Assembly: GCF_000012945.1 (NCBI RefSeq)
Contig: NC_007511.1
Span: 1 to 64,000 of the forward strand
Direction of reading: 5' to 3'
DNA from: Burkholderia lata
GTDB lineage: Bacteria > Pseudomonadota > Gammaproteobacteria > Burkholderiales > Burkholderiaceae
DNA length: 64,000 bases
Part shown: piece by piece, positions 23,010 to 32,781 of the stretch
Layout: every line of letters begins with the position of its first letter
Position numbering within the stretch: position 1 is the first letter of the stretch
Position numbers and translations under genes: made by a program
The notes under the pieces: model-generated
Told to the model about the DNA's origin: nothing
The model's input: the letters and a program-made list of their open reading frames with translations, nothing else
Databases searched by the model: none

Positions 23010-25635
23010 TGATTCCTTGCGATTGGTTCTTGGCGCGTTTGACGCGCGGTTTGCCCATCAGGACGGGCTGGAACACCACGGCGCCGATCAGCGTGCAGGT
23101 CAGGGCCAGCGCGAGCAGCTTGCCCATGCTCGACGTGCCCGGGTGGTGCGACAGCCACAGGCTGCCGAATGCGGTCGCCGTCGTCGCGGCGCTGAACAGG
23201 ACGGCATGCGTGAGGCTCGAGTGCAGCAAGCCGGTTTGCCCTGCGCGCCACGCCATCACGAAATACACCTTGAACGCGACGCCGACGCCGAGCATCAGCG
23301 GCAGCGCGATGATGTTCGCGAAGTTGAGCGGCATGCCGAGCACGACGCACAGCTCGAGCGTCACGACACCCGACACGAGCAGCGGCACCAGCGTGCGCAG
23401 CACGTCGCCGAAGCGGCGCAGCGTGACCCACAGCAGGATCGTGATCGAGATGATCGACCACAGTGCCGCATGCAGGAACGCGCTGATGATCGTGTCGGCC
23501 GAATGCAGGATCGAGATCGGCCCGCCGGTCGTGCCCGGCTCCGCGGCCTTCACGGTCTTCGCGAAGCGGCGCAGCATCGTGTCGTCGTTCGGGTCGACGC
23601 CCTTCGGCACCTTCGGCGAAATCTGCACGAGCGCGTGGCCGTCCGGCGCGACCCAGTCGCGCACGAGCTGCGGCGGCAGCGATGCGCGCGTGATGTCCTG
23701 CGGCTGCAGCAGCGACGCGAGCTGGTTGAGCGCGATGCGCAGCGTATCGGAGAACGCGCGCTCGGCGCGGTCGCGCGTCGCGGCATCCGCGGCGGCGAGC
23801 TTCGCGAGCGACGCCGACAGGTGCTGCGCGGCGGCCGCGCCCGGGCCCGGGTGATCTTCTGCCGCGTAGCTCAGCAGGTCCGACACGCGCTTGAGCGCGG
23901 CGACGCGCTGCGCGTCGGTCGCGGGCGGCGCGGGCGGCTGCGTCAGCGCGGGCAGCAGGTCGCTCGCGGCGGCGGCGATCGCCGCGCGCTTGGCAGGCTG
24001 GTCGGCGGGAATGAAGGTCGACAGCGTGGTCGTGCGGCCGACTTCGGGCAGCGCGTCGAGGCGCTTCGCGGCAGCGTCGGCCTCCGCGAGCGACGGCGCG
24101 AGCATCGTGACGTCGTTGACGGCGGCTTCCGGCGAATCCTTCAGTGCAAGCAGCGTCGCCATCGATTCGCTGTTCGGATCCTTCAGGTGCAGCGGGTTGA
24201 AGTCGAAGCGCAGGAACGCGAGCAGCGGCAGCGCGCCGACCACGACCACGAGCGTGCCGATCAGGATCGGCTTGCGATGGCGATCGAGGTAATCGTCGAC
24301 CGGCGCGAGCCACGGGAAGCCCGGCGTCTTCGATTCGCCCGGCGGCGCGAACAGGCGCAGCAGCGCGGGCAGCAGCGTGAGCGTGGTCAGCAATGCGACG
24401 AACATCCCGACGCCCGCGATCAGGCCGAGCTCGGACACGCCGCGATAGGCGGTGGGGATGAACGAGAAGAAGCTCGCCGCGACGGCTGCGGTGGCCAGCG
24501 CGAGCGGCATGCCCATCGAGTGCGCGGCGCCGATCAGCGCGTGATCGATGCGCGGATCGCGGAAGCGCTCCTCGCGGTACTTCACGCCGTACTGGATCGA
24601 GAAGTCGACGCCGAGGCCGACGAACAGCACCATGAACGCGACCGAGATCATGTTCAGCGAGCCGACCATCGCGAGGCCGAGCGCGGCGGTCACGACGAGG
24701 CCGACGAACAGCGTGACGAGCACCGAGCCGATCATCCGCTTCGAGCGCAGCGCGAGCCACAGGATGACGAGCACGGCGAGCAGCGTGAAGACGCCGTTGA
24801 GCGCCGCGCCATCCTCGACCGATGCGAATTCGTCGTCGGCGAGCGGCTGTTCGCCGGTCAGGCGCACGACCGCGCCGTAGCGCTTCTCGAGGTCGATCGA
24901 ACGGGCCGCGTCGCGGATCACCTGGCTGGTTTCCGCGCCGGCCTTCAGCGCGCCGTAGTTGACCACGGGCTGCACGGTGACGAACGCGCGCGCGGGCTGC
25001 CGCGCGGCATCGTTGTCGACCAGCGCACGCCACGAGAACGCGGCCGGCTTGCCGGCCAGCACGTCGTCGACGGTCGCGGCGCTGCGGGCGAGCAGCTTCG
25101 CCATCGTGGGCAGTTTCACCTGGCCGGTCAGCAGCGGCTGGCCGAGCGTGGTGGCGAGCGTCGTGGCGAGCCCGGTGAGGCTCGGGTTCTTCGCGAGTTC
25201 GTTGACGAGCGGGCGCGCGCTCGCGAGTTGCGAGGTCGTATCGGTGACTTCCTGCGGCGACAGGAACAGCAGCCCGTTGTGCTCGAAGAACGGCCCGCCG
25301 CCGGGCTCGGCGACCTGGCCGATGCGGCCGGCGTCGGCATCCTTCTGCAGCGCTTCGGTCAGCGCCTGCGCGGCGGCATTCGCAAATTCGGGCGCGGGCG
25401 CCTCGACGACCGCGAGGATCGTGCCGTTGCGTTGCGGGAACGCTTTGTCGACGGCCTGGCCGAGCGCGGCGAATTGCGGTTCCGCATCGACGAGCTTGCT
25501 GATGTCGGTGTTGATCTTGAAATGCTGAGCGACATAGACGCCGCTGAGCGCGGCGATGACGAGCGACAGGACGACGACCGAGACGGGTCGGCGCACCGAC
25601 CACGCAACGAGTCGGACGATGAGAGATGTCACCAT
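23002..25635 (-). CDS. hpnN: HpnN, RND-family hopanoid transporter
   Basis: About 877 residues in the MMPL/RND layout: TM1 near the N-terminus, a large periplasmic domain to ~residue 250, a five- to six-helix cluster ([41 protein letters not shown] with its transport-critical GxxxDF), a second periplasmic domain, and a last helix cluster ([31 protein letters not shown]). HpnN moves hopanoids from inner to outer membrane. The start MVTSLIVRL puts the helix right after the N-terminus; ATG 25674 would add 13 residues. First gene of hpnN-mlaA, divergent from the MlaC-like gene. Confidence 0.93.
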   Translation of the reverse strand: MVTSLIVRLVAWSVRRPVSVVVLSLVIAALSGVYVAQHFKINTDISKLVDAEPQFAALGQAVDKAFPQRNGTILAVVEAPAPEFANAAAQALTEALQKDADAGRIGQVAEPGGGPFFEHNGLLFLSPQEVTDTTSQLASARPLVNELAKNPSLTGLATTLATTLGQPLLTGQVKLPTMAKLLARSAATVDDVLAGKPAAFSWRALVDNDAARQPARAFVTVQPVVNYGALKAGAETSQVIRDAARSIDLEKRYGAVVRLTGEQPLADDEFASVEDGAALNGVFTLLAVLVILWLALRSKRMIGSVLVTLFVGLVVTAALGLAMVGSLNMISVAFMVLFVGLGVDFSIQYGVKYREERFRDPRIDHALIGAAHSMGMPLALATAAVAASFFSFIPTAYRGVSELGLIAGVGMFVALLTTLTLLPALLRLFAPPGESKTPGFPWLAPVDDYLDRHRKPILIGTLVVVVGALPLLAFLRFDFNPLHLKDPNSESMATLLALKDSPEAAVNDVTMLAPSLAEADAAAKRLDALPEVGRTTTLSTFIPADQPAKRAAIAAAASDLLPALTQPPAPPATDAQRVAALKRVSDLLSYAAEDHPGPGAAAAQHLSASLAKLAAADAATRDRAERAFSDTLRIALNQLASLLQPQDITRASLPPQLVRDWVAPDGHALVQISPKVPKGVDPNDDTMLRRFAKTVKAAEPGTTGGPISILHSADTIISAFLHAALWSIISITILLWVTLRRFGDVLRTLVPLLVSGVVTLELCVVLGMPLNFANIIALPLMLGVGVAFKVYFVMAWRAGQTGLLHSSLTHAVLFSAATTATAFGSLWLSHHPGTSSMGKLLALALTCTLIGAVVFQPVLMGKPRVKRAKNQSQGINE

Positions 25636-25958
25636 GTGGCGATGGGGAGCGGCTGGCAAGGGCAAAGTAGCCAAGTATACCGGCGCGGCGTGGCGGCGGT
25701 CGTGACGTTCGGGGTTACGAGAAGGGAAGGAGATTTGTTCGCGACGGCGGAATCGATACCGAGGGTCGGCCGGTTTGTAAGGGGATATTTACATAAACGG
25801 CGCAACGCTGCTTCGACGCGCCACTGCCGGCCTGTGACAAAGGAACCTGAAAGGTAACAGTCGGTCACGGCGGCACACCGAGGCGTCAGGCCCGGTATAC
25901 TTTGCATCGTCGGCCGGTGCAATGAACCGGTCGTTTTTTCTCATCGAGCGATATTCGT
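25636..25958. promoter_or_regulatory. Divergent promoter region of hpnN-mlaA and the mlaC-like gene
   Basis: The same word, GGTATACTT, occurs on each strand. On the minus strand TATACT lies at 25679-25674, 39 bp before hpnN. On the plus strand TATACT lies at 25896-25901, 58 bp before the mlaC-like gene. These are good -10 elements, but no convincing -35 was seen for either. The rest of the gap has no gene. Confidence 0.45.
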
Positions 25959-26555
25959 ATGAAACGTCATCTGTTTGCTTTCGTCGCGGCAGCCGCCGTG
26001 TCGGTTTCCGCTTTTGCGCAGAGCGCGCCGGTCGATATCGTCCGCAATGCGGTCGAGGGCACCGTCACCGCAATGAAGGCCGATCCGGCCGCACGTGGCG
26101 GTGACATGGCGAAAGTCACGCAGGTCGTCGAGCAGCGCTTCCTGCCCGCGACCAACTTCGAGCGCACGACCCGCATCGCGGTCGGCGACGCGTGGAAGCA
26201 GGCCACGCCGCAACAGCAGCAGGAGCTGTACAAGCAGTTCAAGCTGCTGATGACGCGCACCTACGCCGCGTCGCTCGCGCAGCTCGGCAGCCAGGACGCG
26301 AAGTTCTCGTTCAAGGCCGGCGGCGCGTCGGGCGCCGACGCGCTCGTGCAGTCGACGGTCACGACGCCGGGCGACAGCCAGTCGGTCGGCTATCGTCTCG
26401 GCAAGGTCGGCAACGACTGGAAGATCTACGACATCGACATGTCGGGCGCGTGGCTGATCCAGGTCTACCAGGGCCAGTTCAAGAGCCAGCTCGCATCGGG
26501 CGGGATCGATGGCCTGATCGCGTATCTGCAGAAGCACAATTCGCGGACGAACTGA
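25959..26555 (+). CDS. MlaC/HpnM-like periplasmic lipid-binding protein
   Basis: A 198-residue exported protein of the Ttg2D/MlaC (toluene tolerance) family, to which HpnM also belongs. A signal peptide ends ...SAFA before QSAPVD. The body has the family pattern VEQRFLPATNFERTT, AVGDAWKQATPQQQQELYKQF and VGNDWKIYDIDMSGAWLIQVYQ. It should ferry lipid across the periplasm. Divergence from hpnN-mlaA suggests it serves that export/retrieval system as HpnM. No MlaFEDB ABC genes are adjacent. A strong terminator follows. Confidence 0.88.
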   Translation: MKRHLFAFVAAAAVSVSAFAQSAPVDIVRNAVEGTVTAMKADPAARGGDMAKVTQVVEQRFLPATNFERTTRIAVGDAWKQATPQQQQELYKQFKLLMTRTYAASLAQLGSQDAKFSFKAGGASGADALVQSTVTTPGDSQSVGYRLGKVGNDWKIYDIDMSGAWLIQVYQGQFKSQLASGGIDGLIAYLQKHNSRTN

Positions 26556-26586
26556 CAGCCGCGGCCAGGCTGCAGTCCGGATGCAC

Positions 26587-26612
26587 AAAGGGCGCCCTCG
26601 GGCGCCCTTTTT
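26587..26612. terminator. Bidirectional intrinsic terminator
   Basis: AAAGGGCGCC (26587-26596) and GGCGCCCTTT (26601-26610) form a perfect 10-bp stem with loop CTCG, followed by TT. It separates the convergent mlaC-like and TetR genes. Confidence 0.85.
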
Positions 26613-26635
26613 CATGGCTTTGCGCTGACGGCGCG

Positions 26636-27274
26636 TTACGCGCCGACGCCGAGCATCCGCAGGCAATCGTCGACCACCGCCTCGACGAACGCGGCATGAT
26701 CCGTTTCCGGTGCCGCGATGATGTGATCGGTCGCGCCATGCACGCCCGCATAGATCAGCAGCGCGGTGACCTGCGGATGCGCAAGCCGCCAGGTGCCGGC
26801 CCGTGCGCCGCCGTCGAGAATCGCACCGAGCTGCTCGAGGATCGCGTTCTTGTCGGCATTCGCGCGATCGTGATGATGGTGGTTCGTGTAGACGATGTCG
26901 TGCGTGCGGTAGGTCGCCGCGTAGGTTTCGATGTTGGTGCGGATCCACGCGCGCAGGCGCGCGAGCCAGTCGTCGGCGTCGCACGCGTCGACCGCGTGCT
27001 GTAGTCGGTCGAGGAACGATGACGTGTAGCGCTGCGCGAGCGCGGCGAGCATGTCGGACTTCGATTCGAAGTAGTGATAGAACGTGCCCTTCGCGACCTG
27101 CGCGTGCTCGACGATCTCGCTGATGGTCGTCGCTTCCACGCCCTGCGCGAGGAACAGCGCTTCGGCCGCCGCCATCAGTTCCTCGAGCCGCACTTCCGCC
27201 GGCTTCGTGCGCGGCTTGCTCGCCGGCACGCCGTCTTTCATTGTCGTGATCTCTGCCTTGGTCCTGTCCGTCAT
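26636..27274 (-). CDS. TetR-family transcriptional regulator
   Basis: About 212 residues. The N-terminal helix-turn-helix (LFLAQGVEATTISEIVEHAQVAKGTFYHYFESKSDMLAALA) is classic TetR. The C-terminal ligand domain is unassigned. It is divergent from a DHA2-type exporter, and a perfect TGACCG-A-CGGTCA palindrome lies on that exporter's -35, making local repression of the pump the likely role. Starts at 27301, 27274 and 27241 are all possible, as none has a good ribosome site. Confidence 0.9.
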   Translation of the reverse strand: MTDRTKAEITTMKDGVPASKPRTKPAEVRLEELMAAAEALFLAQGVEATTISEIVEHAQVAKGTFYHYFESKSDMLAALAQRYTSSFLDRLQHAVDACDADDWLARLRAWIRTNIETYAATYRTHDIVYTNHHHHDRANADKNAILEQLGAILDGGARAGTWRLAHPQVTALLIYAGVHGATDHIIAAPETDHAAFVEAVVDDCLRMLGVGA

Positions 27275-27347
27275 CGCGCGGCTCGACGCCCGTTCGTGCA
27301 AAGCCCGCAGTTTAGGCCAGCGCCCTGCTCACGGCCAATTCAATCCA

Positions 27348-27376
27348 TTGACCGACGGTCAGTCGATATATATTAT
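27348..27376 (+). promoter_or_regulatory. Sigma-70 promoter of the DHA2 exporter
   Basis: TTGACC (27348-27353), a 17-bp spacer and TATTAT (27371-27376) make a near-consensus sigma-70 promoter, ending 43 bp before the exporter ATG. Confidence 0.7.
27349..27361. promoter_or_regulatory. TetR-type operator on the -35
   Basis: Perfect palindrome TGACCG-A-CGGTCA, overlapping the -35 hexamer of the exporter promoter. Its form is typical of TetR/AcrR operators. Confidence 0.65.
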
Positions 27377-27391
27377 GAGAATCATTCTCAT
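27375..27391. promoter_or_regulatory. Fur-box-like palindrome overlapping the -10
   Basis: ATGAGAAT-C-ATTCTCAT is a perfect 17-bp palindrome. The inner TGAGAAT-C-ATTCTCA has the 7-1-7 form of a Fur box. It begins inside the -10 hexamer, so a bound Fur would block the promoter. Confidence 0.7.
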
Positions 27392-27418
27392 CTTCGTGCC
27401 CGGGAAGGGCTGACCACC

Positions 27419-28939
27419 ATGCCTCGCTATCGTCGCGCCGCACTCGTCCTGGCCGCCTGTCTCGGCACCTTTCTCGCCACGCTCGACATCAGCATCGTCA
27501 ACGTCGCGCTGCCGACGCTGCAGACGGCACTCGACACCGATATCGGCGGCCTTCAGTGGGTCGTCAATGCGTATGCGCTCGCGCTGTCCGCGTTCATGCT
27601 GTCGGCCGGGCCGCTCGGCGATCGCTACGGGCACAAGCGCGTGTGGCTTGCCAGCGTGATCCTGTTCACGGCCGGGTCGGTGGTCTGCGCGTGCGCGGGC
27701 AGCATCGAGCCGCTGCTGATCGGACGCGCGATCCAGGGGCTCGCCGGCGCATTGCTGATACCGGGCGCGATGCCGATCCTCACGCATGCGTTTCCCGATG
27801 CGCGCGAGCGCGCCCGCGCGATCGGCGGGTGGTCCGCGTTCAGTGCGCTCGCGCTGATCCTCGGGCCGCTGGTGGGCGGCCTGCTCGTCGAACATGGCGG
27901 CTGGCAGAACATCTTCCTCGTCAACGTGCCGATCGGCATCGTGACCGTGCTGCTCGGCGCATGGGGCATTCCGGAGCGCCGGCATCCGCAGCACGCGGCG
28001 TTCGATCCGCTCGGCCAGGTGTTGAGCGTGATCTGGCTCGGGCTGCTCACGTACGGGTTGATCGGCATCGGCGAAGCCGGCGCGTGGCATGTGAAGGTGC
28101 TCGTGCCGCTGGCGGGCGCCGCGGTGGCGTTCGTCGCGTTCGTGCAGGTCGAAACGCGCGTCGAGCGGCCGCTGCTGCCGGTCTGGCTGTTTCGCGACCG
28201 GCGGCTGGTGCGCGCCAATCTCGCGTCGTTCGTGCTCGGATTCTCGGGGTACAGCAGCCTGTTCTTCCTGTCGCTGTTCCTGCAGCAGGCGCAGGGGCGC
28301 ACGCCCGCCGAGGCCGGCTGGCAACTGATGCCGCAGTTCGTGATGACGGCGATCACGTCGATGCTGTTCGGGCGCATCGCGGCGCGTATTCCATTGCACG
28401 CGCTGATGGTGGCCGGTTATGGGCTGATCGGCGCGATGCTCGCGGTCATGGCCGGTTTCGGCGCGGGAACGCCGTACCTGCCGGTCGGTATCGTGCTGGC
28501 GGTGCTCGGCGTCGGCATGGGGCTCGCGGTGCCCGCGACCGGCATGACCGTGATGGAACTGGCGCCGGCCGAGCGCGCGGGCATGGCGTCGGCGACGATG
28601 AACGCGTTGCGCCAGACCGGGATGAGCATGGGCATCGCGGTGCTCGGCAGCATGATGAGCGTCGGGGCGCTGCACCGGATGACGGGCGCGATGCAGGCGG
28701 CCGGCAGCGCGCACGCGGATACGCTCGCGCGGCAGGCGGTGATGGAACATGTGTTCGCGGCGGGGCGGCCGGCGCTGCTCGGTGCGTATCGGGACGCGAT
28801 GGCGTACGGGTTTTCGATCGCGGTCTTGTGCTCCGGAATCCTCAGTATTTTGATTGCGGCGATGCTGATGATGCGGCGTGAAACGAAGCAGCAATCGGGA
28901 CGCGCGGCGGCGTGCGTGACGTCGTCACAGCCGGAATGA
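27419..28939 (+). CDS. MFS drug/metabolite exporter, DHA2 family (14 TM)
   Basis: A 506-residue DHA2-type transporter (EmrB/QacA-like). It opens with LATLDISIVNVALPTLQTAL (motif D1) and has motif A in GPLGDRYGHKRVWL. Motif C appears as SALALILGPLVGGLLVEHGGWQNIFLVN, and about 14 hydrophobic segments can be counted. It exports a compound by proton antiport. GGAAGGG precedes the ATG. Regulation by both the divergent TetR and Fur is suggested by its promoter, which would suit a siderophore or an iron-linked toxic compound. The substrate itself is not determinable. Confidence 0.92.
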   Translation: MPRYRRAALVLAACLGTFLATLDISIVNVALPTLQTALDTDIGGLQWVVNAYALALSAFMLSAGPLGDRYGHKRVWLASVILFTAGSVVCACAGSIEPLLIGRAIQGLAGALLIPGAMPILTHAFPDARERARAIGGWSAFSALALILGPLVGGLLVEHGGWQNIFLVNVPIGIVTVLLGAWGIPERRHPQHAAFDPLGQVLSVIWLGLLTYGLIGIGEAGAWHVKVLVPLAGAAVAFVAFVQVETRVERPLLPVWLFRDRRLVRANLASFVLGFSGYSSLFFLSLFLQQAQGRTPAEAGWQLMPQFVMTAITSMLFGRIAARIPLHALMVAGYGLIGAMLAVMAGFGAGTPYLPVGIVLAVLGVGMGLAVPATGMTVMELAPAERAGMASATMNALRQTGMSMGIAVLGSMMSVGALHRMTGAMQAAGSAHADTLARQAVMEHVFAAGRPALLGAYRDAMAYGFSIAVLCSGILSILIAAMLMMRRETKQQSGRAAACVTSSQPE

Positions 28940-28997
28940 TGCGGCGTGCCGGCAGGTCGAGCCTTTCGTAGCGGATCGGGGCGTCCGTCGGACCTGC

Positions 28998-29642
28998 CTA
29001 CCTTCGCCGATGCTCGACCGCAAACTTGATCAGCTCGGCCTGCCCTTCTATCTCCAGCTTGCGCTTCAAGTTGAGCCGGTGCGTCTCGACCGTGCGCACC
29101 GACAGCCCCGTCTGCTGCGCGATCTGCTTGCTCGACAGCCCTTCCGCCAGCGCGTCGAGGATGTCGCGTTCGCGCGGCGTGAGCCGGTCGAGCGGCGACG
29201 CGGTCGCGCTTGCGTGGATCATCCGCGCGGCGAGCCCTTCGCTGAAGAACGTCTGGCCGGCCAGCACCGCGCCGATCGCGCGCACGATCTCGCTCGCGGG
29301 CGAATCCTTCAGCAGGTAGCCGCTCGCGCCGGCACGCACGGCCTGCGTCACGTATTCGACGTTGTCGTGCATCGACAGCATCAGCACGCGGATGCCCGGA
29401 AAGCGCTCGTGGAATACGCCCGCGAGCGTGATGCCGTTCATCCCGTTCATGCCGACGTCCATCAGCGCGAGATCGGGTTCGAGCGACGCGGCGAGCGCGA
29501 GCGCCTCGTCGGCGTTGCCGGCTTCGCCGACCACGGACAGGTCGGCCGCTTCGAGCCGCATCCGCAGGCCGTCGCGCACGAGCGGGTGATCGTCGACGAG
29601 CAGCAGTCGGGCGACGGGCCGGGCGGTGTCGGGGGCGCTCAT
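28998..29642 (-). CDS. NarL/LuxR-family response regulator
   Basis: About 214 residues. The receiver domain has acidic pocket D17/D18 (LLVDDHP), phosphoacceptor D62 (LALMDVGMNG) and the AGASGYLLKDS segment with its Lys. The C-terminal LuxR helix-turn-helix includes LTPRERDILDALAEGLSSKQIAQ. It pairs with the histidine kinase immediately upstream. ATG 29675 overlaps the kinase stop (ATGA), while ATG 29642 has AGGAGA 11 nt upstream, so either could be used. The target regulon is unknown. Confidence 0.92.
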   Translation of the reverse strand: MSAPDTARPVARLLLVDDHPLVRDGLRMRLEAADLSVVGEAGNADEALALAASLEPDLALMDVGMNGMNGITLAGVFHERFPGIRVLMLSMHDNVEYVTQAVRAGASGYLLKDSPASEIVRAIGAVLAGQTFFSEGLAARMIHASATASPLDRLTPRERDILDALAEGLSSKQIAQQTGLSVRTVETHRLNLKRKLEIEGQAELIKFAVEHRRR

Positions 29643-29671
29643 GCGTGAAAGGTCTCCTGTGATGGGGCGCG

Positions 29672-31057
29672 TCATGACGCGGCGCCGGGCAGCGGCACGC
29701 GCGCGGCGACGATCGTGTGGCCGACCTGCGACGAGATCGTCAGCATGCCGCCGAGCGCGTCGAGGCGCTCGCGCATGTTGCGCAGGCCGATGCCGCGGCG
29801 TGCGTCGGCCTGCGAGCGTTCGGCGTCGAAGCCGCAGCCGTTGTCGGCGATGGTCAGCGTGACGGAATGTGCGCCGACGTCGAGCGTGACGGCCGCGCGC
29901 GACGCCTGCGCATGATGCACGATGTTGCTGAGCGCTTCCTGGGCGATCCGGAACAGCGCGGTGTTGACGGCTTCGGGCAGCGGCCGGGTGCCGCTGTGTG
30001 CGACCTGCGTATAGCCGATGTCGATGCCGCTTTCGGCGCCGAGTTCGCGAACCAGCTGTTCGAGTGCGGCTGCGAGGCCGAGGTCGTCGAGCATGGAGGG
30101 GCGCAGCGCATGCGAGATGCGCCGCACTTCGCGCAGCGTGTCGCCGAGCCGTCCGACGCCCGATGCCAGCGCCTGCTCGGCTTCGGGCAGGCGCGCCGTG
30201 CCGCGTTCGAAACGGGCGAGCGCGGATTCGAGCATCAGTTTCGCGGACACCATCATCTGGCTGATCCCGTCATGCAGCTCGCGCGATAGCCGCGCGCGCT
30301 CCTGCTCCTGCGATTCGACCACACGCTGCGCGAGCAGCTTGAGCTTCGCGTCGGCGCTGCGCGACTCGCTGACGTTCAGCACCAGCGCGCACACGGCGAT
30401 CGCCGCCGCACCCGTGAGCGCGATCGCGGTGAGCCAGCTCATCGTGCGCTCGATGTTCGCGGACGCGCGCGCGTCGATGCGCTGCAGCGCGGTGTCGACG
30501 TCGTCGAGATAGATGCCGGTGCCGACCATCCAGCCCCAGCGTTCGAGCGCGACGACGTAGCCGAGCTTCGGCGCGACGCGGCCCGTCGACGGCCGCTGCC
30601 AGGCGTAGCGCACGTAGCCGCCGCCGCTCGCCGCCGCGCCGATCAGCTTCTGGATCGTCAGTGCGCCCTGCGGGTCGCGCATCGACCAGTAGTTATGGCC
30701 GACGCGCTCGGGCTCGCGCGGATGCATCAGCGAATTGCCGTGCAGGTCGTATACGAAGAAATAGCCGTCGGGGCCGAAATCCATCTTCTGCAGCATCGCG
30801 AGCGCCTGCGTGCGGAGCATCGCGTCGTCGCGCGCGTTGCGGCCGCTCGCGTCGTAGAGCGGCATGATCGCGCTCGTCGCCAGCTCGACATAGTGCTTCA
30901 GCTCGACTTCCTTGCTCGACAGGTACGCGGCCTGGATCGTCGCGTGCTGCGTGCGCGCGAGGGACGTCGCCTGCTGGCGCACGCCGAAGCCGATGCCGGC
31001 GATCGCGAGCAGGAACGGCACGATGGCCAGAAGGAAGATCTTTGCCTTGAGTCTCAT
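29672..31057 (-). CDS. Cache-domain sensor histidine kinase (NarX/DegS-type, HisKA_3)
   Basis: A 461-residue membrane kinase. TM1 is at ~7-26, a periplasmic single-Cache sensor at ~40-195 (FGPDGYFFVYDLHGNSLMHP; WGWMVGTGIYLDDVD), and TM2 at ~208-229. A HisKA_3 dimerisation domain has H262 in RARLSRELHDGISQMM. The ATPase domain has IADNGCGFD and GIGLRNMRERLDALGG. Such Cache domains in proteobacteria usually sense small organic acids or similar ligands. Cotranscribed with the NarL-type regulator that follows it. Confidence 0.93.
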   Translation of the reverse strand: MRLKAKIFLLAIVPFLLAIAGIGFGVRQQATSLARTQHATIQAAYLSSKEVELKHYVELATSAIMPLYDASGRNARDDAMLRTQALAMLQKMDFGPDGYFFVYDLHGNSLMHPREPERVGHNYWSMRDPQGALTIQKLIGAAASGGGYVRYAWQRPSTGRVAPKLGYVVALERWGWMVGTGIYLDDVDTALQRIDARASANIERTMSWLTAIALTGAAAIAVCALVLNVSESRSADAKLKLLAQRVVESQEQERARLSRELHDGISQMMVSAKLMLESALARFERGTARLPEAEQALASGVGRLGDTLREVRRISHALRPSMLDDLGLAAALEQLVRELGAESGIDIGYTQVAHSGTRPLPEAVNTALFRIAQEALSNIVHHAQASRAAVTLDVGAHSVTLTIADNGCGFDAERSQADARRGIGLRNMRERLDALGGMLTISSQVGHTIVAARVPLPGAAS

Positions 31058-31218
31058 GGTGGTGCGAAGCGGCCGCGCACCCGCGCGGGCCGGCCGGGCG
31101 CGTCAGCCGTGCGGCGGCGTGTCGAGGCGACATTGTCGGCGATTTTGCGCACGGGCGGCGATGGCGGCCCGGCGGCCACCCTGCTGCTGCTCGGCGGCGC
31201 GGGATGTGTCCCGGCCGC

Positions 31219-32781
31219 TCAGGCCTGCCGCGCCGCGAGGCCGCCGGAAGCGGCCGCATGCACGACGATGCGGTTGCGCCCGCCTTCCTTCGCGCGATAC
31301 AGCGCGTCGTCGGCGAGTTTCAGCGCGCCCTGCATGTCGTCGTCGTGTTCGGGATAGCTGGTCGTCACGCCGATGCTCACCGTCAGGCGGCCGGACGTAC
31401 CGGCATCGTGCCGGATGCCGAGATCCAGGATGCCGGTGCGGATCGTCTCGGCGATCGCCACTGCGCCGGTCGTGTCGACGTCGGGCAGCACGACGAGGAA
31501 CTCCTCGCCGCCGTAGCGCGCTGCGTAATCGGCCGGGCGGCGCAGGCAGCCGGCGATGCAGTGGCCGACCGCGGCGAGCGCGTCGTCGCCGGCCTGGTGC
31601 CCTTGCGTGTCGTTGTAGCGCTTGAAGTAATCGACGTCGATGAACAGCAGCGACAGCGCGTGCTGCGAGCGCGCGGCACGGCGCCATTCGCGCGCGAGCG
31701 TGACGTCGAGCATCCGGCGGTTGTCGAGGCCGGTGAGGCCGTCGGTACGCGCGAGCGCCTGCAGTTCGGTTTCTGCGCGGTGGCGCTTGCGCAGCTGCAC
31801 GTCGAGCAGCAGCGACAGGCCGACGAAGCCGATCGCGAGCGCAACCATTGCGGAGCCGATCGGAATCGCACGGTCGTACCACGCGGCGTAGGTATCGGCT
31901 TCCGAGCGCGCGACCATGATGATGAGCGGCAGGTTCTCGAGGTGCCGGAACACGTAAAGGCGCCGCACGCCGTCGATCGACGCGGTGTCGGCGAAGCTCC
32001 CTTCATTGGCGCTCATGAACCGCCGGAACGTGCTCGCGCGGCTGATGTCGCGGCCGACGATCTTGGGATCGTAAGGCTCGCGCGCGAGCATCTTGCCGTC
32101 CGTGTTGATCAGCGCGATCGAGCCGCGATCGCCAAGCGACAGGCGCGAGAACAGGTTCTGGAAATATTCGAGCCGGATCGACATCACGGCGACGCCGCCG
32201 AACGAGCCGTCGGGCTTCGTGATCCGCCGGCTGAGCGCGATGCTCGGCGAGCCGCCGCGCAGCCGCGAGTGATACGGGGGGCTGACGTACAGGCCGGCGT
32301 CGGGATGGTCGCGGTGTACGGCGAAGTACGGTTCGTTGCCGAAGTTGGCCTTGCGCGGCACGTCGCTCTTGCCGTCGACCGAGATGTCGCCCTTTGCGTC
32401 GAGCACGTAGATCCCGCCGAGGTACTTGGCCGTCGTCGCGCGGTCGAACAGCACCTGGCGGCGCAGCGGCATCGGCAGCTTGACGACGTCGGGGTCGTTC
32501 TCGCCCTCGACGACGGCCTGCAGCGACAGCGAATAGATCTCGATGTTGCGCTCGATGTCCCACGACGCCATCAGCGCAAGATTCTGCTGCATCGCGGCCG
32601 AGCGGTCGCGCGCGTCGATGCGGCCTTCGTACAGCACGACCCCGCACAGGAGCAGCAGGACCAACGCGATCAGCAGCCCGGTATAGAAGATCAGGTGCGG
32701 CAGCAGGAACCGGCGCAGATGAGCAGCGACACGGCTCGTCAGGCCGGATTCGCTGGGCATTGCGTAGTCGGTTTCTGCCAT
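31219..32781 (-). CDS. Membrane diguanylate cyclase with dCache sensor
   Basis: About 520 residues. TM1 is at ~27-48, a large periplasmic dCache-type sensor at ~50-300, and TM2 at ~306-328. The GGDEF domain carries active site GGEEF at 424-428 and product-inhibition site RPAD at 415-418, so it is predicted active and feedback-controlled. The start MAETDYAM is preferred because upstream residues are Arg/Pro-rich and not membrane-like; ATG 32802 is possible. It lies 161 bp upstream of the Cache kinase on the same strand, so cotranscription is possible but not certain. Confidence 0.93.
   Translation of the reverse strand: MAETDYAMPSESGLTSRVAAHLRRFLLPHLIFYTGLLIALVLLLLCGVVLYEGRIDARDRSAAMQQNLALMASWDIERNIEIYSLSLQAVVEGENDPDVVKLPMPLRRQVLFDRATTAKYLGGIYVLDAKGDISVDGKSDVPRKANFGNEPYFAVHRDHPDAGLYVSPPYHSRLRGGSPSIALSRRITKPDGSFGGVAVMSIRLEYFQNLFSRLSLGDRGSIALINTDGKMLAREPYDPKIVGRDISRASTFRRFMSANEGSFADTASIDGVRRLYVFRHLENLPLIIMVARSEADTYAAWYDRAIPIGSAMVALAIGFVGLSLLLDVQLRKRHRAETELQALARTDGLTGLDNRRMLDVTLAREWRRAARSQHALSLLFIDVDYFKRYNDTQGHQAGDDALAAVGHCIAGCLRRPADYAARYGGEEFLVVLPDVDTTGAVAIAETIRTGILDLGIRHDAGTSGRLTVSIGVTTSYPEHDDDMQGALKLADDALYRAKEGGRNRIVVHAAASGGLAARQA

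Noticed and set aside
22663..25857. Long plus-strand open frame opposite hpnN
   Set aside because: The translation is almost entirely Arg/Gln/Asp/Glu-rich with no hydrophobic core; the minus strand encodes an obvious 12-helix transporter.
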